Source: Tenacibaculum sp. Bg11-29 (GTDB lineage: Bacteria; Bacteroidota; Bacteroidia; Flavobacteriales; Flavobacteriaceae). Taken from it: a stretch of 64,000 nt of DNA. Where the stretch lies: positions 3,285,001-3,349,000 of the forward strand of contig NZ_PJBB01000003.1 in NCBI RefSeq assembly GCF_002836595.1. The letters are read 5' to 3'. Position 1 is the stretch's first letter. Each line of letters begins with the position of its first letter. Made by a program: the position numbers and the translations under genes. The notes under the pieces were generated by a model, which had not been told where the DNA came from, made no database searches, and worked only from the letters and a program-made list of their open reading frames with translations. Positions 36,153-45,774 of this stretch are shown piece by piece.

Positions 36153-38174
36153 TTAAATTTTACCATAGTATTTTCTGATAAACCATTCTGTTGATAATAA
36201 TATTATAGCCAATAGTAAAATCCATTTCCAATCTATTAAATTCTGATTTTTGGTAACTGATTTTTGAATAGTATAGTATGTGGTATCTGATGATAGCATA
36301 CTTAACAAATCATCAACTTTATCTGAATAGGTTAATTTACCATTCGTTTTTAAAGCTAAAGAGTTCATTTTTTTTGAGTTTGCATTCGTAAATTGTTCTT
36401 CTATTTGATAATCGGTAATTTTAAATTTTCCGTAGCTATTTATTTTCTGATCAACTACTGATACTTTATAAGAATAATCACCTGACGATAGTCCTTCTAC
36501 CGACACTTGATAGGAATTATTAACCAATGAAAAAGGAAGTATTTTCTTCTCTTTGGTTTTACTATTTGTTATCAATAATTCTAATGAAGCTCTATTATCA
36601 AACTTATAGTTTTTATCTACATAAAATGCCGAAATTGTTATTGGTTCGTTTGCAGGGTATAAACGTTTACTTTTTACCTCTAATCTTTTTCTTTTTTTTG
36701 TAGATGCTAAATATTGTACAAGGTTTCCTATAAAAGCATCAAAAACATCAAATGATTGCTCTTTTAAAAAACTTGCTGCTCTCCATTTCCAAATTCCTTC
36801 TCCAAATAAAACAGCATATTTATTTGTATTGCTCTCGATAGTTGTTAATAAGGGTTCTGTAGTTTTAATACTTGCATATTTTTGATATAATAATGTTTGT
36901 GAGTCTGCATTCATTTTAACTTCTCCAAATCTATCTTGTAATGGCGGAAATTCATTAAAACCTATATCTTTTTGTAAGAATGTTGAAAAATTTGTATTGA
37001 ATACAGCCTTGTAGTCTTCTGATTGACTTATTACTTCCTTTTTTAATCCTACTTGTTGCTTATTTAAAAAATTCCAATCTGTTTTAGTTCCTGATATTAC
37101 TAAATAATTAGAATTTATTTTTTGAAACACTTTTTTAAAATAGAAGTTTGGTTGGTATAAAACAAAAAACTGATAATCAGAAAATTTAATACTTCTATCT
37201 TTTATTAAAGCAATATCAACTGTTCGTTGCTTGTTACTTTCTATTGCTTTTTTTATAGCTCCTAAATCGGGATGTAATATTGAACTTAAAACCAATACTT
37301 TTGTTTGTTCATCTATTACTTCTACAGAAAAACTTTGATAGTTGTTTTTCGTATTCCTTTCATTTTTTATTTTACTTATAGATGTTGTATAATAGTGGAC
37401 TCCTTTTTTATTTGATACTAAGTTTGTAGTAACTGTTTGTGTAGGGTTATCAGGTGAAAATTGAAGCTTTTTAGAAAAAACTTTTTTTCCTTTATTCATA
37501 ATAGAATAAACTGCATTTACAGCTTCTTTTCCTTCATAATACAAGAAAGTTTCTACGGGGAATTTATTTTTTATATAACTATATTTATTAACATTTAACT
37601 GTGAAACTTGAATATCTTGATATATAGTGGTATCTCCTACAACAATTGGAAATATTCTATTTTTTGAGTTTAAGTATTCATAATCATCTCCGGTTGTTTG
37701 ATTTCCATCACTAATTAAAATCGTAGCATTATTATTTTTTTTATGCAACTCATTTATCGACTCTACAGCTTTTGTAATATCAGTTTGTGTTTCTTTAAAT
37801 GATAAACTATCTAAAACAGTAACATCTTTACCGAAAGAAAAGAACTGAACATCAAACTTATCTTTAATTTTTTTATTCTTTTTTACCTTTTCTATAATAC
37901 TTCGTATCTTTTTTTCTTCTTTAAAATGTTTTATAGAAAGTGAATTATCTACTAAAACAGATAAAATAGGCTTACTATTTTCTGTTTCAATAATTTCTAT
38001 TTTCGGGTTTATAAATAATAAAGCAAGTAAAAATAAACTTAAAGCTTTTAACCAAAAAAGCAATATGTTTATTTTAGGATTGTTTTTAATTTTATAGAAA
38101 TATTGAAAAAAAGCAATAGTTACACTTAACAAAACTGCTAAAACAATATAAATAAGAGTTATAGATTCCACCAA
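36153..38174 (-). CDS. VWA-domain membrane protein
   Basis: A 673-residue protein with two N-terminal membrane segments (about 5-27 and 38-56) and one at the C-terminus (about 648-666). Between them lies a von Willebrand A-like domain whose MIDAS motif DNSLS (D76, S78, S80) and ISDGNQTTGDD loop are intact. A further region (VLVLSSILHPDLGAIKKAI) is similar to the glutamine-amidotransferase-like segment of such proteins. Bacteroidota carry these Bat-like proteins in the inner membrane, with unproven roles in stress tolerance or surface assembly. Monocistronic here. Confidence 0.72.
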   Translation of the reverse strand: MVESITLIYIVLAVLLSVTIAFFQYFYKIKNNPKINILLFWLKALSLFLLALLFINPKIEIIETENSKPILSVLVDNSLSIKHFKEEKKIRSIIEKVKKNKKIKDKFDVQFFSFGKDVTVLDSLSFKETQTDITKAVESINELHKKNNNATILISDGNQTTGDDYEYLNSKNRIFPIVVGDTTIYQDIQVSQLNVNKYSYIKNKFPVETFLYYEGKEAVNAVYSIMNKGKKVFSKKLQFSPDNPTQTVTTNLVSNKKGVHYYTTSISKIKNERNTKNNYQSFSVEVIDEQTKVLVLSSILHPDLGAIKKAIESNKQRTVDIALIKDRSIKFSDYQFFVLYQPNFYFKKVFQKINSNYLVISGTKTDWNFLNKQQVGLKKEVISQSEDYKAVFNTNFSTFLQKDIGFNEFPPLQDRFGEVKMNADSQTLLYQKYASIKTTEPLLTTIESNTNKYAVLFGEGIWKWRAASFLKEQSFDVFDAFIGNLVQYLASTKKRKRLEVKSKRLYPANEPITISAFYVDKNYKFDNRASLELLITNSKTKEKKILPFSLVNNSYQVSVEGLSSGDYSYKVSVVDQKINSYGKFKITDYQIEEQFTNANSKKMNSLALKTNGKLTYSDKVDDLLSMLSSDTTYYTIQKSVTKNQNLIDWKWILLLAIILLSTEWFIRKYYGKI

Positions 38175-38235
38175 TAATATTTTAATTTGTGAAGATAAAA
38201 AAAGCTTTCAAATAAAAATAGATTGATCAATGTAT

Positions 38236-38643
38236 TTATTCGTTTGTTAATTTTGGTTTTGCTTCGTAAATTTTAAAAAACATGATAGATGCAATATTCC
38301 GTGCTCTTTCTCTAGCGTCATTTGCCTTGGCTCCATAAAAAAGTGATTCTATAGTTTCAAACCATAGTTGTAACCATCTTCCAAAATGCTCTTGAGAAAT
38401 ACTATGATTAAAGTTTCTATCTAAATCTTTATGTGCTTTCATAGGATTTCCTTTGAATTTTCTAACAAAAAAAAGGTTCGTTTCCCAAAAATCTGTGAGT
38501 TTCTGTAAGTGACTTTCCCATTTTTCTTCAGGAATTGCTTTTAAAAAAATAGGTCCTATGAAATCATCTTTCTTAAGTTTATTGTAAAAAGTTGATACTA
38601 ATAAATAAACATCATCTCTATTTTCAATTTCTTTTCTCCCCAT
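38236..38643 (-). CDS. Group III truncated haemoglobin
   Basis: A 135-residue haem protein of the 2-on-2 globin fold. The proximal His is H86 in SQEHFGRWLQLW, and the start (VYLLVSTFYNKLKKDDFIGPIF) and FWETNLFF segment are typical of group III members. These bind O2, NO or sulphide in microaerobic or nitrosative conditions. It is a single gene, divergent from purB, with no NO-reductase neighbours. Confidence 0.88.
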   Translation of the reverse strand: MGRKEIENRDDVYLLVSTFYNKLKKDDFIGPIFLKAIPEEKWESHLQKLTDFWETNLFFVRKFKGNPMKAHKDLDRNFNHSISQEHFGRWLQLWFETIESLFYGAKANDARERARNIASIMFFKIYEAKPKLTNE

Positions 38644-38839
38644 CTAAAAACTTATATTAATATACTGCAAAAGTATCTTTTTACACACTACTAATTTATG
38701 ACTTAAATCATAAATGATATAAAATAATTGTTGCTTTATTTTAACAGGCTTTAAAAAAAGGAATACTTAAATTCTTAAAATGAAAAGTTTGCCCTAAAAA
38801 TTTCCTATTATTAATAACTTATAAAAGCATAGGTTTTTC

Positions 38840-38847
38840 TATTTTTG
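38840..38847 (+). promoter_or_regulatory. Putative purB promoter -7 box
   Basis: TATTTTTG matches TAnnTTTG and lies 25 bp before the ATG at 38872. It overlaps the alternative TTG start at 38845, which argues against that longer start. Confidence 0.6.
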
Positions 38848-38871
38848 CCAAATACAACACAACAACAAAAT

Positions 38872-40215
38872 ATGAACTTAACAGAATTAAACGCCATCTC
38901 TCCTATTGATGGTAGATACCGTAATAAAATAGCAAATTTAGCAAACTATTTTTCTGAAGAAGCATTAATAAAATATAGAGTTAAAGTTGAAATTGAATAC
39001 TTTATTGCTTTATGTGAAATTCCTTTACCTCAATTAGCTGATTTTAACAAAGAATTATATGCTGATTTACGTAAAATATATGAAGACTTTTCTACTGAAA
39101 ATGCTCAAAAAATAAAAGATATTGAAGCCGTTACAAATCATGATGTAAAAGCGGTTGAATATTTTATTAAAGAAGAGTTTGATAAGCTCAATTTACAGCA
39201 ATACAAAGAGTTTATCCACTTCGGGTTAACGTCTCAGGATATTAACAATACTGCTATTCCATTGTCTATTAAAGATGCAATGGACGAGGTATATTATCCT
39301 GCTTTAGATACTTTGGTTTCTAAATTAGCTGATTTAGCTGAAGAATGGGATCATATACCAATGTTAGCACGTACACATGGACAACCTGCTTCTCCTACTC
39401 GTTTAGGTAAAGAATTTTTTGTTTTTGTAGAACGTATTAACAATCAAGCAATACACATACAACACACACCTCATGCTGCTAAATTTGGAGGAGCAACAGG
39501 TAATTTTAATGCACATAAAGTTGCGTATAAAGATATTGATTGGAAAAATTTTGGAACTCATTTTGTTGAAGATATTTTAGGTTTACACCACTCTTTTCCA
39601 ACTACTCAAATAGAGCACTACGATCATATGGCTGCTTTATATGATGGTTTAAAGCGTGTAAATAATATTTTAATTGATTTAGATCGTGATGTTTGGACAT
39701 ACGTTTCTAATGATTATTTTAAGCAAAAAATTAAAGAAGGTGAAGTTGGTTCTTCAGCGATGCCACATAAAGTAAATCCTATTGATTTTGAAAACTCTGA
39801 AGGTAACTTAGGTTTAGCAAATGCTATTTTTGAGCATTTATCAGCAAAATTACCAATTTCAAGATTACAACGTGATTTAACAGATAGTACAGTTTTACGT
39901 AATGTAGGTGTTCCTTTTGGTCATACTTTAATTGCTTTTTCATCTACTTTAAAAGGGTTGAATAAGTTATTATTAAATGAAGCTAAATTTGCTGAAGATT
40001 TAGAAAATAACTGGGCTGTAGTAGCTGAAGCTATTCAAACAATATTACGTCGTGAAGCTTATCCTAATCCTTACGAGGCTTTAAAAGGGTTAACGCGTAC
40101 TAATGAAAAAATAAACCAAAAATCTATTGCTAATTTTATTGATACTTTAGAAGTTTCTTCTGAAATTAAAAATGAATTAAAAGCAATAACACCAGCAAAC
40201 TATACAGGAATTTAA
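38872..40215 (+). CDS. purB: Adenylosuccinate lyase
   Basis: PurB splits SAICAR and adenylosuccinate, releasing fumarate, in purine synthesis. I start at the ATG at 38872 (447 residues), because the longer TTG form would begin inside the promoter -7 box. The fumarase/aspartase superfamily signature GSSAMPHKVNPIDFENSEGN is present, as are TSQDINNTA and ARTHGQPASPTRLGKE with the catalytic His. The last base of its stop codon is the first base of the following lipoprotein ATG. Confidence 0.95.
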   Translation: MNLTELNAISPIDGRYRNKIANLANYFSEEALIKYRVKVEIEYFIALCEIPLPQLADFNKELYADLRKIYEDFSTENAQKIKDIEAVTNHDVKAVEYFIKEEFDKLNLQQYKEFIHFGLTSQDINNTAIPLSIKDAMDEVYYPALDTLVSKLADLAEEWDHIPMLARTHGQPASPTRLGKEFFVFVERINNQAIHIQHTPHAAKFGGATGNFNAHKVAYKDIDWKNFGTHFVEDILGLHHSFPTTQIEHYDHMAALYDGLKRVNNILIDLDRDVWTYVSNDYFKQKIKEGEVGSSAMPHKVNPIDFENSEGNLGLANAIFEHLSAKLPISRLQRDLTDSTVLRNVGVPFGHTLIAFSSTLKGLNKLLLNEAKFAEDLENNWAVVAEAIQTILRREAYPNPYEALKGLTRTNEKINQKSIANFIDTLEVSSEIKNELKAITPANYTGI

Positions 40216-40631
40216 TGAGATATTTACTTACTTTTTTAGTGCTTTCTATCATGTTTTCATGTACTCCTAAGAAGAAAGGAGATCCTAAACGTTTTGTATA
40301 CGGTACTTTTGAAATTCCTGCAGGAAACGGATATGGTAAAACTACAATCATAAGAAAAGACAGTTTACAAATAGAAACATATACTAAAAAAGTAAATATT
40401 TCTACTGATAGTTTAGTTTCTGAGAAAGAAATAAAACATACAGATACGCTGTTTATTAAATGGAAAAATAACTTCGCTTATTCATTGCGAATGAAAAGCC
40501 CGAAAACAGACTTAGATAAAGATCCTATATTTGTTCAAATAACAAAGGTTACTGATAGTTCTTTTAGTTTTACTGCAAGGATTGGTTATTCGAACTTTAA
40601 GCAAAAAGGAACTGTATATAAAATCAAATAA
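40215..40631 (+). CDS. Hypothetical lipoprotein coupled to purB
   Basis: A 138-residue lipoprotein (lipobox IMFSC, about Cys16) followed by TPKKKGDPKRFVYGTFEIP. The rest is a small beta-rich domain (KDSLQIETYTKK, DTLFIKWKNNFAYSLRM, SSFSFTARIGYSNFKQKGT). No family is certain. The ATG overlaps the purB stop codon by one base, so it is translated by coupling; a functional link to purine synthesis is not implied. Confidence 0.7.
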   Translation: MRYLLTFLVLSIMFSCTPKKKGDPKRFVYGTFEIPAGNGYGKTTIIRKDSLQIETYTKKVNISTDSLVSEKEIKHTDTLFIKWKNNFAYSLRMKSPKTDLDKDPIFVQITKVTDSSFSFTARIGYSNFKQKGTVYKIK

Positions 40632-40780
40632 GAGAGCAAAGTATACGTACAATATAGTTGCTAATATCAATTTAATATTAGTAACGATACTATATACTCT
40701 GTATAAAAGACTTGACTTAAAAGTGTGTAGTTATTCTAAAAATGCCTTTTATTAACAAACCTTTTATATTTCTTTTTTAA

Positions 40781-40820
40781 ATAAGACCTATTAATAATTA
40801 TTAATAGGTCTTATTTTTTA
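40781..40820. terminator. Terminator between the purB operon and the metal locus
   Basis: ATAAGACCTATTAATA and TATTAATAGGTCTTAT form a 16-bp stem followed by T6. It ends directly before the promoter box of the next gene. Confidence 0.82.
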
Positions 40821-40828
40821 TACATTTG
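40821..40828 (+). promoter_or_regulatory. Putative promoter -7 box of the second metal locus
   Basis: TACATTTG matches TAnnTTTG. The ATG lies only 11 bp further on (40840), so the transcript would have almost no leader. Confidence 0.55.
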
Positions 40829-40839
40829 CAACTTCATTC

Positions 40840-41157
40840 ATGTATGATTTCAAAAAACATATAGCCCTTATATTTATACTTACGTTGTTAACACCAACCA
40901 TAGTAAGAGCTTCTCATGATTTTTTTGAAGATCACGAACACATTACTTGTACTTCTAAAACTGATCATCACTTACATGAATTAGAAAATGATTGTGGTGA
41001 TTTACATTTACAATTAAAACTTTTTAATTGCTATTTAGGTAATAATTACGATTTAATACTTACTGTTAAGTATTTAGATAAATCTGTAGTAAAACCACAA
41101 CAATTAAATTCGGCATTCTTTTCACGAAAATATTCACGAGGTCCACCTAGTTTGTAA
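40840..41157 (+). CDS. Small His-rich secreted protein heading a TonB receptor locus
   Basis: A 105-residue protein with a signal peptide (ending near VRASH) and a His/Asp/Glu/Cys-rich segment (HDFFEDHEHITC, DHHLHELENDCGDLH) likely to bind metal. It ends KYSRGPPSL. Its plan (signal, His-rich loop, C-terminal PP near the end) matches the protein at 35316-35654, which heads the RND efflux operon. It lies 39 bp before a TonB receptor gene, suggesting a joint role in metal uptake or sensing. Confidence 0.65.
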   Translation: MYDFKKHIALIFILTLLTPTIVRASHDFFEDHEHITCTSKTDHHLHELENDCGDLHLQLKLFNCYLGNNYDLILTVKYLDKSVVKPQQLNSAFFSRKYSRGPPSL

Positions 41158-41196
41158 TTAAATTTTTATTATTTAATTATATAATTATAAACTCAA

Positions 41197-43605
41197 ATGA
41201 AATCAAAAAATATTGTTTTTACTTGTGTACTCTTGTTGTTGTCATCAATTGTTGCTAGTCAAAACTGTAAGAATACATTTTCTGGTTTAATAGAAGATTT
41301 TCATGATAAATCTCCAATAGTTGGTGCTACTGTTTTTATTAAAAAGCAAAACAAATACACTACTACTAATTTTGAAGGAAAATTTTCGTTACCAAATCTG
41401 TGTTCAGGTAAAATTATAGTCGAAATTTCTCACATTGCTTGTGAACCTCAAATTCTTGAATTAAACATCAGTAATGATGTTTACAAGGTTATTGATTTAG
41501 AGCACCATGAAGAAGAACTAAACGAAGTTAATGTTAAAGGAGCTATAGGTTTAAAAACTAAAACGGCTCAAGAAACTTTAATTAAAACAAAAACATTAGA
41601 TAAGTTTAGTGGAGCTTCTTTAGGTGATGCTTTAAAAAATATCTCAGGAGTTTCATCTATCAATACTGGTAACAGTATTGTTAAACCTGTAATTAACGGT
41701 TTACATGGTAGTAGAGTGCTCGTTTCTTTTAATAATGTGAGACTTCAAGATCAAGAATGGGGAATTGAACATGCACCAAATGTAGATGTTAACGCTGCTA
41801 AAACTATTTCAGTTATTAAAGGTGCAAACGCATTACAATATGGTGGAGATGCTATTGGTGGAGTTGTTATTATCAATCCTATTAAAAGTAGCATCGACAA
41901 AGATACTTTGTATGGAAAAAGTATCATTTCTCAGCAAACTAATGGTCGTTTATTCTCTGTAACTACAAACTTAAATAAAAGTTATAAAAGTGGTTGGTTT
42001 ATTAATGGTCAAGCATCTTATAAAAGAGCTGGTGATTTTGAGACTGCAAATTACAGTTTAACTAATACAGGAGTTAATTCAAAAGCCTTTACCTTTAGTG
42101 TGGGTAAAAAACAATTTGAAAATGGTTTTGAACTTTTTTATAGTTACTTAACTAATGAAACGGGAATTTTAAGAGCATCGCATTTTGGTAATATTGCCGA
42201 TTTAGTTGCCGCAATTAAAAGCCCTAAACCATTGATTATTGATGATTTTAGCTATACTATTAATAACCCAAAACAAGATGTAACACATCATTTATTAAAA
42301 GCATCTTATTACAAGCGATTTAAAGGGTTTGGTAAGCTATCATTACAATATGATTTTCAGATAAATAATCGATTAGAATTTGATAGACGAATTGGAGATA
42401 GAAAAAATTTACAAGCGGTTGATTTAGATTTAACTACCCACAACTTTAAAGCTGATTTTAATCTAGATTCAGATCCAAATCATGTTTATAAGTTTGGAAT
42501 TAGTGGATTATATCAAAATAATTTTCCTGATCCTGTTACTGAAGTTAGAAGGTTAATACCAGATTACGAAAAATTTAGTTTTGGAACTTACGCTATTGCT
42601 AATTTTAAATTTGATGATGTAATTTTAACAGCTGGAATTAGATATGATTTAGAACATATTGATGCAAAAAAGTTTTATCTACAAAGTAGATGGAATTCTT
42701 TAAATTATCAAGATGATTTTAATGACATCGTTATAGATCCTAATGTATCTGGATCTCAAATTTTAACAAATCCTAAGTTTACGTATCATAATATTTCTAC
42801 ATCTTTAGGCGCAACTTATAATTTTGATAGCAACAATTTATTTATCGTTAATTATGGTTTAGCAAATAGAGCACCTAACCCTTCTGAATTGTTTAGTGAT
42901 GGTTTACATCATTCGGCTGCTAGAATAGAATTAGGTGATTTACGCATGCAAACAGAAGTTTCTAATAGATTTTCTGCTTCATATAAGTATGCTAACGCTA
43001 GACTTAATTTAACAATTGAAGGCTTTTATAATCACATTAAAAACTTTATTTATATAGAACCAACTGGTCAAGAAACAACAAATAGAGGTGCTTTTCCTGT
43101 TTGGTCCTATAAACAAGTTAACGCTCAGTTATTAGGTATTGATACCAATATAAAGTTTCAAATAAATGATAATTTTGCATTAACAAACAAAAGTTCTCTT
43201 TTAAAAGGTAAAGATTTATCAAGTAATAGACCCTTGATTGACATACCTCCTTTTAAAACAGTAACGTCTCTAATTTTCAAAAAAGAAAACTGGAGAAATT
43301 TTTATGCTTCGTTAGAAAGCGAATACAATGCTAAACAAAACAGCTATCCAAACAATAATTTTGAAGCTTATTTACCGCTTTCAAACAGTTTTGAAGTTGT
43401 TGACATTAGCACTCCTCCATCAGCATATCACTTATTTAACTTTTCTACAGGGTTTGATTTTAAAATGTCTAAAACAAATTTTAATTTAAATTTTTCAATA
43501 GACAATCTACTAAACAAAAATTATAGAAATTATTTAAACAGATTACGATATTTTGCAGATGATTTAGGGAGAAATTTTAAAATTCAATTAAAAATTAATT
43601 ATTAA
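41197..43605 (+). CDS. TonB-dependent receptor, probably for a metal
   Basis: An 802-residue outer-membrane receptor. The signal peptide ends near IVASQ. A CarboxypepD_reg-like domain follows (TFSGLIEDFHDKSPIVGATVFI, NFEGKFSLPN), then the plug (GASLGDALKNISGVSSI, PVINGLHGSRVLVS, VIKGANALQYGGDAIGGVV), then a 22-strand barrel ending in LKINY with a terminal aromatic residue. His-rich protein upstream and small lipoprotein downstream suggest zinc or a similar cation, as for ZnuD-like receptors; the ligand is inferred. It is the middle gene of a three-gene operon. Confidence 0.88.
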   Translation: MKSKNIVFTCVLLLLSSIVASQNCKNTFSGLIEDFHDKSPIVGATVFIKKQNKYTTTNFEGKFSLPNLCSGKIIVEISHIACEPQILELNISNDVYKVIDLEHHEEELNEVNVKGAIGLKTKTAQETLIKTKTLDKFSGASLGDALKNISGVSSINTGNSIVKPVINGLHGSRVLVSFNNVRLQDQEWGIEHAPNVDVNAAKTISVIKGANALQYGGDAIGGVVIINPIKSSIDKDTLYGKSIISQQTNGRLFSVTTNLNKSYKSGWFINGQASYKRAGDFETANYSLTNTGVNSKAFTFSVGKKQFENGFELFYSYLTNETGILRASHFGNIADLVAAIKSPKPLIIDDFSYTINNPKQDVTHHLLKASYYKRFKGFGKLSLQYDFQINNRLEFDRRIGDRKNLQAVDLDLTTHNFKADFNLDSDPNHVYKFGISGLYQNNFPDPVTEVRRLIPDYEKFSFGTYAIANFKFDDVILTAGIRYDLEHIDAKKFYLQSRWNSLNYQDDFNDIVIDPNVSGSQILTNPKFTYHNISTSLGATYNFDSNNLFIVNYGLANRAPNPSELFSDGLHHSAARIELGDLRMQTEVSNRFSASYKYANARLNLTIEGFYNHIKNFIYIEPTGQETTNRGAFPVWSYKQVNAQLLGIDTNIKFQINDNFALTNKSSLLKGKDLSSNRPLIDIPPFKTVTSLIFKKENWRNFYASLESEYNAKQNSYPNNNFEAYLPLSNSFEVVDISTPPSAYHLFNFSTGFDFKMSKTNFNLNFSIDNLLNKNYRNYLNRLRYFADDLGRNFKIQLKINY

Positions 43606-43617
43606 AAAACACATATT

Positions 43618-44178
43618 ATGAAATTTATTAAATTATTAGCTATATTATTTATTTCTACATTAACAATTACTTCTTGTTCTGATGACACTCCTGTACCAGT
43701 ACATGAAGAAGAGGTTATTACAACAATGACTATTGAGTTAACACCTAACGGAGGTGGCGATAAAGTAACTATACAAAGTAAAGATGCTGATGGTGAAGGG
43801 CCAAATGCTCCAGTTATTACAGGAGGTATATTAGTTGCAAACAAAACCTATAGTGGAGTTATTACATTATTAAATGAATTAGAAACTCCTGCTGAAAATA
43901 TTACTACAGAAGTTGCTGAAGAGGCTGATGAACATCAATTTTTTTATAGTGCAAACATTGTATCAAGTACATTTGCCTATGCTGGTAATAATGACGCTAA
44001 CGGAAACCCTGTAGGTATTAATTTTACTGTAACTACAAGTGATGCTGGTACTGGTAGTTATGTTGTAACTTTAAGACATGAGCCTTCTAAAAGCGCTACT
44101 GGTGTAAAAGAAGGAGATATTACTAATGCTGGTGGAGAAACTGATATACAAGTTAGTTTTCCTATTACTGTACAATAA
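43618..44178 (+). CDS. Lipoprotein partner of the TonB receptor
   Basis: A 186-residue lipoprotein (lipobox TITSC, about Cys20) with an acidic start (DDTPVPVHEEEV) and beta-rich repeats (TIELTPNGGGDKVTIQSKDADG, GVITLLNELETPAENITTEV, DEHQFFYSAN). Small lipoproteins of this type accompany Bacteroidota TonB receptors, and the family is often annotated as a type 1 periplasmic binding fold protein. It lies 12 bp after the receptor. The downstream terminator-like hairpin is interrupted by an IS element. Confidence 0.72.
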   Translation: MKFIKLLAILFISTLTITSCSDDTPVPVHEEEVITTMTIELTPNGGGDKVTIQSKDADGEGPNAPVITGGILVANKTYSGVITLLNELETPAENITTEVAEEADEHQFFYSANIVSSTFAYAGNNDANGNPVGINFTVTTSDAGTGSYVVTLRHEPSKSATGVKEGDITNAGGETDIQVSFPITVQ

Positions 44179-44254
44179 TTACTATATTTTATAATAAAAA
44201 ACTCCCCAAATTACACTGCCCCCAAAAAGTTAGACACTATTTGGGGGTATTTTT

Positions 44255-44776
44255 ATGGGCAGAAAAGTCAAGTATGATTATGCATTTAAACTTGAATGTG
44301 TAAAATTAGTTTTAGAATCACACTATTCAGCAGCAGCTGTTTCTAAACAAAAAGGTCTAAATCAATCTAACATTCGTAAATGGGTTGGTTTTTACAAAGT
44401 CCAAGGAGAAAAAGGATTATTACCTAGGAATAACAGGAGCTATTCAGCAACTTTCAAGTTAGAAGTTTTACAGTCAATCGATAAAGAATTTTTATCGTTA
44501 AGAGATGCTTGTTTTAAATTCAATATTCCAGACCCTGGTGTGATTGTTAAATGGAAAAGAAGTTTTGCTAACTTTGGTTTTGAAGGGTTACAACCTAAAG
44601 CTAAAAAAGGCAGACCTAAATCTATGGCTAATTTTAAACGAAAAAAACACAAATCAACTAAACCTTTAACAAGGGAAGAAGAGTTGTTGCAAAAGATAGA
44701 ATCTTTACGATGTGAGAACGATTTACTAAAAAAGTTTCATGCCTTAATTCAAGCAGAAAAAAAAGCAAGAAAGTAA
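44255..44776 (+). CDS. IS3-family OrfA (double HTH DNA-binding protein)
   Basis: A 173-residue DNA-binding component of an IS150-type transposase. Two helix-turn-helix units are visible (about 14-50, YSAAAVSKQKGLNQSNIRKW; about 68-105, LSLRDACFKFNIPDPGVIVKW). A basic linker (KAKKGRPKSM, KRKKHKS) and a C-terminal leucine-zipper-like segment (LLQKIESLRCENDLLKKF) follow. It is intact, but its partner orfB is dead. Confidence 0.85.
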   Translation: MGRKVKYDYAFKLECVKLVLESHYSAAAVSKQKGLNQSNIRKWVGFYKVQGEKGLLPRNNRSYSATFKLEVLQSIDKEFLSLRDACFKFNIPDPGVIVKWKRSFANFGFEGLQPKAKKGRPKSMANFKRKKHKSTKPLTREEELLQKIESLRCENDLLKKFHALIQAEKKARK

Positions 44777-44784
44777 AAGTTATT

Positions 44785-45613
44785 ATGGAATTAAGGCATA
44801 AGTATTATTTAGAATTACTTTTAACACACACAAATATAGCTAGATGTAGTTTTTATTATCATCAGAAACAAAACAAGTCAACTGATAAGTACAAAGTAAT
44901 AAAAGAGTTAATAATAACTATTTATCACAAACACAAAGGGCGTTATGAGTATAGATGCATTACTGATCAGTTGAACAATAATGGGATTATTATTATTCAT
45001 AAAACTGTTTTAAGGTTGATGAAATCATTAGGGTTAAAAAACCTTATAAGAGTAAAAAAATATAAATCCTATAAAGGCAATTTTGGAAAAATAGCACCTA
45101 ATATATTAGAACGGAAATTTAAAGCAGATGCTCCTAGTAAAAATGAGCAACAGATATAACCGAATTTAATGTGTTAGGTAAGAAACGCTATTTATCACTT
45201 ATAATTGATTTATTTAATCAAGAAATAATAAGCTATGAACTAATTGAAAGACCAGTGTTTATGCAAGTAGTTATGATGTTGAAAAAAGCTTTTAAAAAAA
45301 TACCAGATAATACGAACTTAATATTACACACTAATCAAGGTTGGCAATATCAAATGAAACAATATCAATATTTATTAAAAGAAAAAGGAATTAAACAAAG
45401 TATGTCAAGAAAAGGAAATTGTTTAGATAATGCAATTATTGAAAATTTCTTTGGAATACTAAAATCAGAATTATTCTATCTGAAAAAATACAAGTCAATT
45501 GAACAATTAAAAAAAGAAATTAGTGAGTATATAATTATAATAACGAAAGAATAAAATCTAATTTAAACAAAATGAGTCCGATAAAATATCTAACTCATCA
45601 TTATCAAAATTAA
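44785..45613 (+). pseudogene. IS3-family OrfB transposase, inactivated
   Basis: A DDE (rve) integrase-type transposase gene with four lesions. A lost A in the run at 45139-45143 shifts the frame before the first catalytic Asp. The Trp codon next to it has become TGA (45144-45146), within what should read KWATDITEF. The second catalytic Asp is Asn (HTNQGWQY, codon 45333-45335, where relatives have HSDQGW). A second 1-bp loss near 45530 separates the C-terminal NNERIKSNLNKMSPIKY segment. The element cannot transpose by itself. Confidence 0.85.
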
Positions 45614-45774
45614 TTATAAATTTGTCTAAACTTTTGGGAGCACTCTAAATTGGGAAGTTTTTTTATGCAACAAAGTTCTACTTACAAATAATAACTAAAT
45701 ATTAAACTCTTAATAATTTAGTTCTTCTAATAAAATAACTAGTTAGAAATAGTTTTTAATTATAGTTATAAAAA

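Larger units (their letters stand above)
44217..45642 (+). mobile_element. Defective IS3-family insertion sequence (IS150-like)
   Basis: A 1426-bp element with TG...CA ends. The left end TGCCCCCAAAAAGTTAGACA and the right end (complement TGCTCCCAAAAGTTTAGACA) are imperfect inverted repeats. It carries a two-HTH orfA and a DDE-type orfB broken by two frameshifts, one stop and a catalytic substitution. No clear 3-bp target duplication is visible. It sits within a terminator-like inverted repeat. Confidence 0.85.

Noticed and set aside
38845..38871. TTG start for purB
   Set aside because: It overlaps the TAnnTTTG promoter box; the ATG at 38872 gives the usual N-terminus.
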